From assembly GCA_959347315.1 (NCBI GenBank), contig OY365810.1:18054358-18118357 (forward strand): a stretch of DNA of 64,000 nucleotides, written 5' to 3'. Shown here piece after piece: positions 48,420 to 62,680 of the stretch. Made by a program: the position numbers and the translations under genes. This DNA is from Bimastos eiseni. Lineage: Eukaryota > Annelida > Clitellata > Crassiclitellata > Lumbricidae. Position 1 is the stretch's first letter. Each line of letters opens with the position of its first letter. The notes under the pieces are model-generated. The model did not search any database. It was not told the origin of the DNA and saw only the letters and a program-made list of their open reading frames with translations.

Positions 48420-51400
48420 CGATTCAATGGCATTTCAATCAGGTGTATCTAAAGATGAATCACTGGCATTTCAATCAGGTGTATCTAAAGATGAATCACT
48501 GGCATTTCAATCAGGTGTATCTAAAGATGATTCAATGGCATTTCAATCAGGTGTAACTAAAGACGATTCAATGGCATTTCAATCAGGTGTATCTAAAGAC
48601 GATTCAATGGCATTTAAATCAAGGGAATTTCAATCAGGTGTATCCAAAGATGATTAAATGGCATTTCAATCAGGTGTATCTAAAGATGATTCAATGGCAT
48701 TTCAATCAGGTGTATTTAAAGATGAATCACTGGCATTTCAATTAGGTGTATCCAAAGATGACTCAATGGCATTTAAATCAAGTGTATCCAAAGATGATTA
48801 AATGGCATTTCAATCAGGTGTATCCAAAGATGATTCAACGGCATTTCAATCAGGTGTATCTAAAGATGAATCACTGGCAATTCAATCAGGTGTATCTAAA
48901 GATGATTCAATGGCATTTCAATCAGGTGTATCTAAAGATGATTCAATGGCATTTCAATCAGGTGTATCTAAAGACGATTCAGTGGCATTTCAATCAGGTG
49001 TATCTTAAAACGATTCAATGGCATTTCAATCAGGTGTATCTAAAGATGAATCACTGGCATTTCAATCAGGTGTATCTAAAGATGATTCTCAATGGCATTT
49101 CAATCAGGTGTATCTAAAGATGAATCACTGGCATTTCAATCAGGTGTACCTAAAGATGAATCACTGGCATTTCAATCAGGTGTATCTAAAGATGAATCAC
49201 TGGCATTTCAATCAGGTGTATCTAAAGATGAATCACTGGCATTTCAATTAGGTGTATCCAAAAATGATTCAATGGCATTTCAATCAAGTGTATCCAAAGA
49301 TGATTAAATGGCATTTCAATTAGGTGTATCCAAAGATGATTAAATGGCATTTCAATCAGGTGTATCAAAGATGATTCAATGGCATTTCAATCAGGTGTAT
49401 CTAAAGATGATTAAATGGCATTTCAATCAGGTGTATCTAAAGACCATTCAATGGCATTTCAATCAGGTGTATCTAAAGACGATTCAATGGCATTTCAATC
49501 AGGTGTATCCATAGATGATTAATTGGCATTTCATTCAGGTGTATCTAAAGATGATTTAATGGCATTTCAATCAGGTGTATCTAAAGACGATTAAATGGCA
49601 TTTCAATCAGGTGTATCGAAAGATGATTCAATGGCATTTCAAACAGGTGTATCTAAAGATGAATCACTGGCATTTCAATCAGGTGTATCTAAAGATGATT
49701 CAATGGCATTTCAATCAGGTGTATCTAAAGATGACTAAATGGCCTTTCAATCAGATGTATCTAAAGATGAAACACTGGCATTTCAATCAGGTCTATCTAA
49801 AGATGATTCAATGGCATTTCCATCAGGTGTATCTAAAGACGATTCAATGGCATTTCAATCAGGTGTATCTTAAAACGATTCAATGGCATTTCAATCAGGT
49901 GTATCTAAAGATGAATCACTGGCATTTCAAACAGGTGTATCTAAAGATGAATCACTGGCATATCAATCAGATGTATCTAAAGATAAATCACTGGCATTTC
50001 AATCAGGTGCACCTAAAGATGATTCAATGGCATTTCAATCAGGTGTATCTAAAGACGATTCAATGGCATTTCAATCAGGTGTGTCTTAAAACGATTCAAT
50101 GGCATTTCAATCAGGTGTATCTAAAGATGATTCTCAATGGCATTTCAATCAGGTGTATCTAAAGATGAATCACTGGCATTTCAATCAGGTGTATCTAAAG
50201 ATGAATCACTGGCATATCAATCAGATGTATCTAAAGATGAATCACTGGCATTTCAATCAGGTGTATCTAAAGATGATTCAATGGCATTTCAATCAGGTGT
50301 ATCTAAAGACGATTCAATGGCATTTCAATCAGGTGTATCTTAAAACGATTCAATGGCATTTCAATCAGGTGTATCTAAAGATGAATCACTGGCATTTCAA
50401 TCAGGTGTATCTAAAGATGAATCACTGGTATTTCAATCAGGTGTATCTAAAGATGAATCACTGGCATTTCAATCAGGTGTATCTAAAGATGATTCAATGG
50501 CATTTCAATCTGGTGTATCTAAAGACGATTCAATGGCATTTCAATCAGGTGTATCTTAAAACGATTCAATGGCATTTCAATCAGGTGTATCTAAAGATGT
50601 ATCACTGGCATTTCAATCAGGTGAATCTAAAGATGATTAAATGGCATTTAAATCAGGTGTATCTAAAGATGAATCACTGGCATATCAATCAGATGTATCT
50701 AAAGATAAATCACTGGCATTTCAATCAGGTGCACCTAAAGATGATTCAATGGCATTTCAATCAGGTGTATCTAAAGACGATTCAATGGCATTTCAATCAG
50801 GTGTATCCATAGATGATTAATTGGCATTTCAATCAGGTGTATCTAAAGATGATTTAATGGCATTTCAATCAGGTGTATCTAACGACGATTAAATGGCATT
50901 TCAATCAGGTGTATCTAAAGACGATTCAATGGCATTTCAATCAGGTGTATCTTAAAACGATTCAATGGCATTTCAATCAGGTGTATCTAAAGATGAATCA
51001 CTGGCATTTCAATCAGGTGTATCTAAAGATGAATCACTGGTATTTCAATCAGGTGTATCTAAAGATGAATCACTGGCATTTCAATCAGGTGTATCTAAAG
51101 ATGATTCAATGGCATTTCAATCTGGTGTATCTAAAAACGATTCAATGGCATTTCAATCAGGTGTATCTTAAAACGATTCAATGGCATTTTAATCAGGTGT
51201 ATCTAAAGATGAATCACTGGCATTTCAATCAGGTGAATCTAAAGATGATTAAATGGCATTTAAATCAGGTGCATCTAAAGATGAATCACTGGCATATCAA
51301 TCAGATGTATCTAAAGATAAATCACTGGCATTTCAATCAGGTGCACCTAAAGATGATTCAATGGCATTTCAATCAGGTGTATCTAAAGACGATTCAATGG

Positions 51401-51920
51401 CATTTCAATCAGGTGTATCCATAGATGATTAATTGGCATTTCAATCAGGTGTATCTAAAGATGATTTAATGGCATTTCAATCAGGTGTATCTAACGACGA
51501 TTAAATGGCATTTCAATCAGGTGTATCGAAAGATGATTCAATGGCATTTCAATCAGGTGTATCTAAAGATGAATCACTGGCATTTCAATCAGGTGTATCT
51601 AAAGATGATTCAATGGCATTTCAATCAGGTGTATCTAAAAATGACTAAATGGCATTTCAATCAGAGGTATCTAAAGATGAATCACTGACATTTCAATCAG
51701 GTGTATCTAAAGATGATTCAGTGGCATTTCAATCAAGTGTATCTAAAGATGAATCACTGGCATTTCAATTAGGTGTATCCAAAGATGATTCAATGGCATT
51801 TCAATCAAGTGTATCTAAAGATGAATCACTGGGATTTCAATTAGGTGTATCCAAAGATGATTAAATGGCATTTCAATCAGGTGTATCAAAGATGAATCAA
51901 TGGCATTTCAATCAGGTGTA
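48420..51920 (+). repeat. Segmental duplication B, copy 2
   Basis: Partner of 32150-36010, shorter by 360 bp, exactly ten monomers. It diverges from copy 1 at about 51920, where GTATCAAAGATGATTTAATG replaces GTATCGAAAGATGATTCAATG. Confidence 0.85.
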
Positions 51921-54900
51921 TCAAAGATGATTTAATGGCATTTCAATCAGGTGTATCTAAAGACGATTAAATGGCATTTCAATCAGGTGTATCGAAAGAT
52001 GATTCAATGGCATTTCAATCAGGTGTATCTAAAGATGATTCAATGGCATTTCAATCAGGTGAATCCAAAGATGATTCAATGGCATTTCAATCAGGTGTAT
52101 CTAAAGACGATTCAATGGCATTTCAATCAGGTGTATCCAAAGATGATTAAATGGCATTTCAATCAGGTGTATCTAAAGATGATTCAATGGCATTTCAATC
52201 AGGTGTATCTAAAGATGAATCACTGGCATTTCAATCAGGTGTATCTAAAGATGATTCAATGGCATTTCAATCAGGTGTATCTAAAGACGATTCAATGGCA
52301 TTTCAATCAGGTGTATCTAAAGACGATTCAATGGCATTTAAATCAAGGGAATTTCAATCAGGTGTATCCAAAGATGATTAAATGGCATTTCAATCAGGTG
52401 TTTCTAAAGATGATTCAATGGCATTTCAATCAGGTGTATCTAAAGATGAATCACTGGCATTTCAATTAGGTGTATCCAAAGATGATTCAATGGCATTTCA
52501 ATCAAGTGTATCCAAAGATGATTCAATGGCATTTGAATCAGGTGTATCTAAAGATGAATCACTGGCATTTCAATTAGGTGTATCCAAAGATGATTCAATG
52601 GCATTTCAATCAGGTGTATCAAAGATGATTCAATGGCATTTCAATCAGGTGTATCTAAAGATGATTCAATGGCATTTCAATCAGGTGTATCTAAAGACCA
52701 TTCAATGGCATTTCAATCAGGTGTATCCAAAGATGATTAAATGGCATTTCAATCAGGTGTATCCAAAGATGAATCTCTGGCATTTCAATTAGGTGTATCC
52801 AAAGATGATTAAATGGCATTTCAATCAGGTGTATCAAAGATGATTAAATGGCATTTCAATCAGGTGTATCTAAAAATGATTAAATGGCATTTCAATCAGG
52901 TGTATCTAAAGACCATTCAAAGGCATTTCAATCAGGTGTATCTAAAGACGATTCAATGGCATTTCAATCAGGTGTATCCATAGATGATTAATTGGCATTT
53001 CAATCAGGTGTATCTAAAGATGATTTAATGGCATTTCAATCAGGTGTATCTAAAGACGATTAAATGGCATTTCAATCAGGTGTATCGAAAGATGAATCAC
53101 TGGCATTTCAATCAGGTGTATCTAAAGAAGATTCAATGGCATTTCAATCAGGTGTATCTAAAAATGACTAAATGGCATTTCAATCAGATGTATCTAAAGA
53201 TGAATCACTGGCATTTCAATCAGGTGTATCTAAAGATGATTCAATGGCATTTCAATCAAGTGTATCTAAAGATGAATCACTGGCATTTCAATCAGGTGTA
53301 TCTTAAAACGATTCAATGGCATTTCAATCAGGTGTTTCTAAAGATGAATCACTGGCATTTCAATCAGGTGTATCTAAAGATCATTAAATGGCATTTCAAT
53401 CAGGTGTATCTAAAGACGATTCAATGGCATTTCAATCAGGTGTATCTAAAGACGATTCAATGGCATTTCAATCAGGTGTATCCATAGATGATTAATTGGC
53501 ATTTCAATCAGGTGTGTCAAAGATGATTTAATGGCATTTCAATCAGGTGTATCTAAAGACGATTAAATGGCATTTCAATCAGGTGTATCGAAAGATGATT
53601 CAATGGCATTTCAATCAGGTGTATCTAAAGATGATTCAATGGCATTTCAATCAGGTGTATCCAAAGATGATTCAATGGCATTTCAATCAGGTGTATCTAA
53701 AGACGATTCAATGGCATTTCAATTAGGTGTATCTTAAAACGATTCAATGGCATTTCAATCAGGTGTATCAAAAGATGAATCACTGGTATTTCAATCAGGT
53801 GTATCTAAAGATGAATCACTGGCATTTCAATCAGGTGTATCTAAAGATGATTCAATGGCATTTCAATCAGGTGTATCTAAAGACGATTCAATGGCATTTC
53901 AATCAGGTGTATCTAAAGACGATTCAATGGCATTTAAATCAAGGGAATTTCAATCAGGTGTATCCAAAGATGATTAAATGGCATTTCAATCAGGTGTATC
54001 TAAAGATGATTCAATGGCATTTCAATCAGGTGTATCTAAAGATGAATCACTTGCATTTCAATTAGGTGTATCCAAAGATGATTCAATGGCATTTCAATCA
54101 AGTGTATCCAAAGATGATTAAATGGCATTTCAATCAGGTGTATCCAAAGATGAATCTCTGGCATTTCAATTAGGTGTATCCAAAGATGATTAAATGGCAT
54201 TTCAATCAGGTGTATCAAAGATGATTCAATGGCATTTCAATCAGGTGTATCTAAAGATGATTAAATGGCATTTCAATCAGGTGTATCTAAAGACCATTCA
54301 ATGGCATTTCAATCAGGTGTATCTAAAGACGATTCAATGGCATTTCAATCAGGTGTATCTAAAGATGATTAATTGGCATTTCAATCAGTTGTATCTAAAG
54401 ATGATTTAATGGCATTTCAATCAGGTGTATCTAAAGACGATTAAATGGCATTTCAATCAGGTGTATCGAAAGATGATTCAATGGCATTTCAATCAGGTGT
54501 ATCTAAAGATGAATCACTGGCATTTCAATCAGGTGCATCTAAAGATGATTCAATGGCATTTCAATCAGGTGTATCTAAAGATGACTAAATGGCATTTCAA
54601 TCAGATGTATCTAAAGATGAATCACTGGCATTTCAATCAGGTGTATCTAAAGATGATTCAATGGCATTTCAATCAAGTGTATCTAAAGATGAATCACTGG
54701 CATTTCAATTAGGTGTATCCAAAGATGATTAAATGGCATTTCAATCAGGTGTATCAAAGATGATTCAATGGCATTTCAATCAGGTGTATCTAAAGATGAT
54801 TAAATGGCATTTCAATCAGGTGTATCAAAGATGATTCAATGGCATTTCAATCAGGTGTATCTAAAGACGATTAAATGGCTTTTCAATCAGGTGTATCGAA

Positions 54901-57900
54901 AGATGATTCAATGGCATTTCAATCAGGTGTATCTAAAGATGAATCACTGGCATTTCAATCAGGTGTATCTAAAGATGATTCAATGGCATTTCAATCAGGT
55001 GTATCGAAAGATGATTCAATGGCATTTCAAACAGGTGTATCTAAAGATGAATCACTGGCATTTCAATCAGGTGTATCTAAAGATGATTCAATGGCATTTC
55101 AATCAGGTGTATCTAAAGATGATTAATTGGCATTTCAATCAGTTGTATCTAAAGATGATTTAATGGCATTTCAATCAGGTGTATCTAAAGACGATTAAAT
55201 GGCATTTCAATCAGGTGGATCGAAAGATGATTCAATGGCATTTCAATCAGGTGTATCTAAAGATGAATCACTGGCATTTCAATCAGGTGTATCTAAAGAT
55301 GATTCAATGGCATTTCAATCAGGTGTATCTAAAGATGACTAAATGGCATTTCAATCAGATGTATCTAAAGATGAATCACTGGCATTTCAATCAGGTGTAT
55401 CTAAAGATGATTCAATGGCATTTCAATCAAGTGTATCTAAAGATGAATCACTGGCATTTCAATTAGGTGTATCCAAAGATGATTAAATGGCATTTCAATC
55501 AGGTGTATCAAAGATGATTCAATGGCATTTCAATCAGGTGTATCTAAAGATGATTAAATGGCATTTCAATCAGGTGTATCTAAAGATGATTTAATGGCAT
55601 TTCAATCAGGTGTATCTAAAGACGATTAAATGGCTTTTCAATCAGGTGTATCGAAAGATGATTCAATGGCATTTCAATCAGGTGTATCTAAAGATGAATC
55701 ACTGGCATTTCAATCAGGTGTATCTAAAGATGATTCAATGGCATTTCAATCAGGTGTATCGAAAGATGATTCAATGGCATTTCAAACAGGTGTATCTAAA
55801 GATGAATCACTGGCATTTCAATCAGGTGTATCTAAAGATGATTCAATGGCATTTCAATCAGGTGTATCTAAAGATGACTAAATGGCATTTCAATCAGATG
55901 TATCTAAAGATGAATCACTGGCATTTGAATCAGGTGTATCGAAAGATGATTCAATGGCATTTCAATCAAGTGTATCTAAAGATGAATCACTGGCATTTCA
56001 ATTAGGTGTATCCAAAGATGATTAAATGGCATTTCAATCAGGTGTATCAAAGATGATTCAATGGCATTTCAATCAGGTGTATCTAAAGATGATTAAATGG
56101 CATTTCAATCAGGTGTATCTAAAGACGATTCAATGGCATTTCAATCAGGTGTATCTAAAGACGATTCAATGGCATTTCAATCAGGTGTATCCATAGATGA
56201 TTAATTGGCATTTCAATCAGGTGTATCTAAAGATGATTTAATGGCATTTCAATCAGGTGTATCTAAAGACGATTAAATGGCATTTCAATCAGGTGTATCG
56301 AAAGATGATTCAATGGCATTTCAATCAGGTGTATCTAAAGATGATTCAATGGCATTTCAATCAGGTGTATCCAAAGATGATTCAATGGCATTTCAATCAG
56401 GTGTATCTAAAGACGATTCAATGGCATTTCAATCAGGTGTATCTAAAAATGACTAAATGGCATTTCAATCAGATGTATCTAAAGATGAATCACTGGCATT
56501 TCAATCAGGTGTATCTAAAGATGATTCAATGGCATTTCAATCAAGTGTATCTAAAGATGAATCACTGGCATTTCAATTAGGTGTATCCAAAGATGATTAA
56601 ATGGCATTTCAATCAGGTGTATCAAAGATGATTCAATGGCATTTCAATCAGGTGTATCTAAAGATGAATCACTGGTATTTCAATCAGGTGTATCTAAAGA
56701 TGAATCACTGGCATTTCAATCAGGTGTATCTAAAGATGATTCAATGGCATTTCAATCAGGTGTATCTAAAGACGATTCAATGGCATTTCAATCAGGTGTA
56801 TCTTAAAACGATTCAATGGCATTTCAATCAGGTGTATCTAAAGATGAGTCACTGGCATTTCAATCAGGTGTATCTAAAGATGATTCAATGGCATTTCAAT
56901 CAAGTGTATCTAAAGATGAATCACTGGCATTTCAATGAGGTCTATCCAAAGATAATTAAATGGCATTTCAATCAGGTGTATCTAAAGACCATTCAATGGC
57001 ATTTCAATCAGGTGTATCTAAAGACGATTCAATGGCATTTCAATCAGGTGTATCCATAGATGATTAATTGGCATTTCAATCAGGTGTATCTAAAGATGAT
57101 TTAATGGCATTTCAATCAGGTGTATCTAAAGACGATTAAATGGCATTTCAATCAGGTGTATCGAAAGATGATTCAATGGCATTTCAATCAGGTGTATCTA
57201 AAGATGAATCACTGGCATTTCAATCAGGTGTATCTAAAGATGATTCAATGGCATTTCAATCAGGTGTATCTCAAAATGAGCAAATGGCATTTCAATCAGA
57301 TGTATCTAAAGATGAATCACTGGCATTTCAATCAGGTGTATCTAAAGATGATTCAATGGCATTTCAATGAGGTGTATCCAAAGATGATTAAATGGCATTT
57401 CAATCAGGTGTATCAAAGATGATTCAATGGCATTTCAATCAGGTGTATCTAAAGATGATTAAATGGCATTTCAATCAGGTGTATCTAAAGACGATTCAAT
57501 GGCATTTCAATCAGGTGTATCTAAAGACGATTCAATGGCATTTCAATCAGGTGTATCCATAGATGATTAATTGGCATTTCAATCAGGTGTATCAAAGATG
57601 ATTTAATGGCATTTCAATCAGGTGTATCTAAAGACGATTAAATGGCATTTCAATCAGGTGTATCGAAAGATGATTCAATGGCATTTCAATCAGGTGTATC
57701 TAAAGATGATTCAATGGCATTTCAATCAGGTGTATCCAAAGAGGATTCAATGGCATTTCAATCAGGTGTATCTAAAGACGATTCAATGGCATTTCAATCA
57801 GGTGTATCTTAAAACGATTCAATGGCATTTCAATCAGGTGTTTCTAAAGATGAATCACTGGCATTTCAATCAGGTGTATCTAAAGATGAATCACTGGCAT

Positions 57901-59769
57901 ATCAATCAGATGTATCTAAAGATAAATAACTGGCATTTCAATCAGGTGTACCTAAAGATGATTCAATGGCATTTCAATCAGGTGTATCTAAAGACGATTC
58001 AATGGCATTTCAATCAGGTGTAGCTCAAAACGATTCAATGGCATTTCAATCAGGTGTATCTAAAGATGAATCACTGGCATTTCAATCAGGTGTATCTAAA
58101 GATGAATCACTGGTATTTCAATCAGGTGTATCTAAAGATGATTCAATGGCATTTCAATCAGGTGTATCTAAAGACGATTCAATGGCATTTCAATCAGGTG
58201 TATCTTAAAACGATTCAATGGCATTTCAATCAGGTGTATCTAAAGATGAATCACTGGCATTTCAATCAGGTGTATCTAAAGATGAATCACTGGCATTTCA
58301 ATCAGGTGTATCTAAAGACGATTCAATGGCATTTCAATCAGGTGTATCCATAGATGATTAATTGGCATTTCAATCAGGTGTATCTAAAGATGATTTAATG
58401 GCATTTCAATCAGGTGTATCTAAAGACGATTAAATGGCATTTCAATCAGGTGTATCGAAAGATGATTCAATGGCATTTCAATCAGGTGTATCTAAAGATG
58501 AATCACTGGCATTTCAATCAGGTGTATCTAAAGATGATTCAATGGCATTTCAATCAGGTGTATCTAAAAATGACTAAATGGCATTTCAATCAGATGTATC
58601 TAAAGATGAATCACTGGCATTTCACTCAGGTGTATCTAAAGATGATTCAATGGCATTTCAATCAAGTGTATCTAAAGATGAATCACTGGCATTTCAATGA
58701 GGTGTATCCAAAGATGATTAAATGGCATTTCAATCAGGTGTATCTAAAGATGAATCACTGGCATTTCAATCAGGTGTATCTAAAGATGATTCAATGGCAT
58801 TTCAATCAGGTGTATCTAAAGACGATTCAATGGCATTTCAATCAGGTGTATCTAAAGACGATTCAATGGCATTTCAATCAAGGGAATTTCAATCAGGTGT
58901 ATCCAAAGATGATTAAATGGCATTTCAATCAGGTGTATCTAAAGATGATTCAATGGCATTTCAATCAGGTGTATCTAAAGATGAATCACTGGCATTTCAA
59001 TTAGGTGTATCCAAAGATGATTCAATGGCATTTCAATCAAGTGTATCCAAAGATGATTAAATGGCATTTCAATCAGGTGTATCTAAAGATGAATCACTGG
59101 CATTTCAATTAGGTGTATCCAAAGATGATTAAATGGCATTTCAATCAGGTGTATCAAAGATGATTCAATGGCATTTCAATCAGGTGTATCTAAAGATGAT
59201 TAAATGGCATTTCAATCAGGTGTATCTAAAGACCATTCAATGGCATTTCAATCAGGTGTATCTAAAGACGATTCAATGGCATTTCAATCAGGTGTATCCA
59301 TAGATGATTAATTGGCATTTCAATCAGGTGTATCTAAAGATGATTTAATGGCATTTCAATCAGGTGTATCTAAAGACGATTAAATGGCATTTCAATCAGG
59401 TGTATCGAAAGATGATTCAATGGCATTTCAAACAGGTGTATCTAAAGATGAATCACTGGCATTTCAATCAGGTGTATCTAAAGATGATTCAATGGCATTT
59501 CAATCAGGTGTATCTAAAGATGACTAAATGGCATTTCAATCAGATGTATCTAAAGATGAATCACTGGCATTTGAATCAGGTGTATCGAAAGATGATTCAA
59601 TGGCATTTCAATCAAGTGTATCTAAAGATGAATCACTGGCATTTCAATTAGGTGTATCCAAAGATGATTAAATGGCATTTCAATCAGGTGTATCAAAGAT
59701 GATTCAATGGCATTTCAATCAGGTGTATCTAAAGATGATTAAATGGCATTTCAATCAGGTGTATCTAAA

Positions 59770-62680
59770 GACGATTCAATGGCATTTCAATCAGGTGTAT
59801 CTAAAGACGATTCAATGGCATTTCAATCAGGTGTATCCATAGATGATTAATTGGCATTTCAATCAGGTGTATCTAAAGATGATTTAATGGCATTTCAATC
59901 AGGTGTATCTAAAGACGATTAAATGGCATTTCAATCAGGTGTATCGAAAGATGATTCAATGGCATTTCAATCAGGTGTATCTAAAGATGATTCAATGGCA
60001 TTTCAATCAGGTGTATCCAAAGATGATTCAATGGCATTTCAATCAGGTGTATCTAAAGACGATTCAATGGCATTTCAATCAGGTGTATCTTAAAACGATT
60101 CAATGGCATTTCAATCAGGTGTATCTAAAGATGAATCACTGGTATTTCAATCAGGTGTATCTAAAGATGAATCACTGGCATTTCAATCAGGTGTATCTAA
60201 AGATGATTCAATGGCATTTCAATCAGGTGTATCTAAAGACGATTCAATGGCATTTCAATCAGGTGTATCTAAAGACGATTCAATGGCATTTAAATCAAGG
60301 GAATTTCAATCAGGTGTATCCAAAGATGATTAAATGGCATTTCAATCAGGTGTGTCTAAAGACGATTAAATGGCATTTCAATCAGGTGTATCGAAAGATG
60401 ATTCAATGGCATTTCAATCAGGTGTATCTAAAGATGATTCAATGGCATTTCAATCAGGTGTATCCAAAGATGATTCAATGGCATTTCAATCAGGTGTATC
60501 TAAAGACGATTCAATGGCATTTCAATCAGGTGTATCTTAAAACGATTCAATGGCATTTCAATCAGGTGTATCTAAAGATGAATCACTGGTATTTCAATCA
60601 GGTGTATCTAAAGATGAATCACTGGCATTTCAATCAGGTGTATCTAAAGATGATTCAATGGCATTTCAATCAGGTGTATCTAAAGACGATTCAATGGCAT
60701 TTCAATCAGGTGTATCTAAAGACGATTCAATGGCATTTAAATCAAGGGAATTTCAATCAGGTGTGTCTAAAGATGATTAAATGGCATTTCAATCAGGTGT
60801 ATCTAAAGATGATTAAATGACATTTCAGTCAGTTGCATCTAAAGACGATTCAATGGCTTTTCAATTAGGTGTATCTAAAGACGATTCAATGACATTTCAA
60901 TCAGGTGTATCTAAAGATCATTAAATGGCATTTTAATCAGGTGTATCTAAAGACGATTAAATGGCATTTTAATCAGGTGTTTCTAAAGACGATTAAATGG
61001 CATTTCAATCAGGTGTATCTAAAGATGATTCAATGGCATCTAAAGATGATTCAATAGCATTTCAATCAGGTGTATCTAAAGATGATTAAATGGCATTTCA
61101 ATCAGGTGTATCCACAGATGATTAATTGGCATTTCAATCAGGTGTATCTAAAGATGATTTAATGGCATTTCAATCAGGTGTATCTAAAGACGATTAAATG
61201 GCATTTCAATCAGGTGTATCGAAAGACGATTCAATGGCATTTCAATCAGGTGTATCTAAAGACGATTCAATGGCATTTCAATCAGGTGTATCCATAGATG
61301 ATTAATTGGCATTTCAATCAGGTGTATCTAAAGATGATTTAATGGCATTTCAATCAGGTGTATCTAAAGACGATTAAATGGCATTTCAATCAGGTGTATC
61401 GAAAGATGATTCAATGGCATTTCAATCAGGTGTATCTAAAGATGATTCAATGGCATTTCAATCAGGTGTATCCAAAGATGATTCAATGGCATTTCAATCA
61501 GGTGTATCTAAAGACGATTCAATGGCATTTCAATCAGGTGTATCTTAAAACGATTCAATGGCATTTCAATCAGGTGTATCTAAAGATGAATCACTGGTAT
61601 TTCAATCAGGTGTATCTAAAGATGAATCACTGGCATTTCAATCAGGTGTATCTAAAGATGATTCAATGGCATTTCAATCAGGTGTATCTAAAGACGATTC
61701 AATGGCATTTCAATCAGGTGTATCTAAAGACGATTCAATGGCATTTAAATCAAGGGAATTTCAATCAGGTGTATCCAAAGATGATTAAATGGCATTTCAA
61801 TCAGGTGTGTCTAAAGACGATTAAATGGCATTTCAATCAGGTGTATCGAAAGATGATTCAATGGCATTTCAATCAGGTGTATCTAAAGATGATTCAATGG
61901 CATTTCAATCAGGTGTATCCAAAGATGATTCAATGGCATTTCAATCAGGTGTATCTAAAGACGATTCAATGGCATTTCAATCAGGTGTATCTTAAAACGA
62001 TTCAATGGCATTTCAATCAGGTGTATCTAAAGATGAATCACTGGTATTTCAATCAGGTGTATCTAAAGATGAATCACTGGCATTTCAATCAGGTGTATCT
62101 AAAGATGATTCAATGGCATTTCAATCAGGTGTATCTAAAGACGATTCAATGGCATTTCAATCAGGTGTATCTAAAGACGATTCAATGGCATTTGAATCAA
62201 GGGAATTTCAATCAGGTGTGTCTAAAGATGATTAAATGGCATTTCAATCAGGTGTATCTAAAGATGATTAAATGACATTTCAGTCAGTTGCATCTAAAGA
62301 CGATTCAATGGCTTTTCAATTAGGTGTATCTAAAGACGATTCAATGACATTTCAATCAGGTGTATCTAAAGATCATTAAATGGCATTTTAATCAGGTGTA
62401 TCTAAAGACGATTAAATGGCATTTTAATCAGGTGTTTCTAAAGACGATTAAATGGCATTTCAATCAGGTGTATCTAAAGATGATTCAATGGCATCTAAAG
62501 ATGATTCAATAGCATTTCAATCAGGTGTATCTAAAGATGATTAAATGGCATTTCAATCAGGTGTATCCACAGATGATTAATTGGCATTTCAATCAGGTGT
62601 ATCTAAAGATGATTTAATGGCATTTCAATCAGGTGTATCTAAAGACGATTAAATGGCATTTCAATCAGGTGTATCGAAAG
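59770..62680 (+). repeat. 1455-bp tandem duplication containing 447-bp subunits
   Basis: Landmarks 59903, 60103 and 60550 recur at 61358, 61558 and 62005 (offset 1455). Inside each copy, a 447-bp subunit (12 monomers, one of 51 bp) is itself tandem (60103 to 60550; 61558 to 62005). Each copy also carries a run of atypical monomers (60816-61100 and 62271-62555) with CAGTCAGTTGCATC, ATTTTAATCAGG and a 21-bp truncated unit at 61033-61053 and 62488-62508. Confidence 0.88.
61033..61053 (+). repeat. 21-bp truncated satellite monomer
   Basis: ATGGCATCTAAAGATGATTC plus A: a monomer lacking 15 bp between GGCAT and CTAAAG. The lost segment is the same 15-bp part that is duplicated in the 51-bp variant. 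It is repeated 1455 bp later. Confidence 0.8.

Noticed and set aside
54036..54218. Minus-strand ORF of 60 codons in the satellite
   Set aside because: A local accident where the usual minus-strand stops of the monomer are mutated or shifted.
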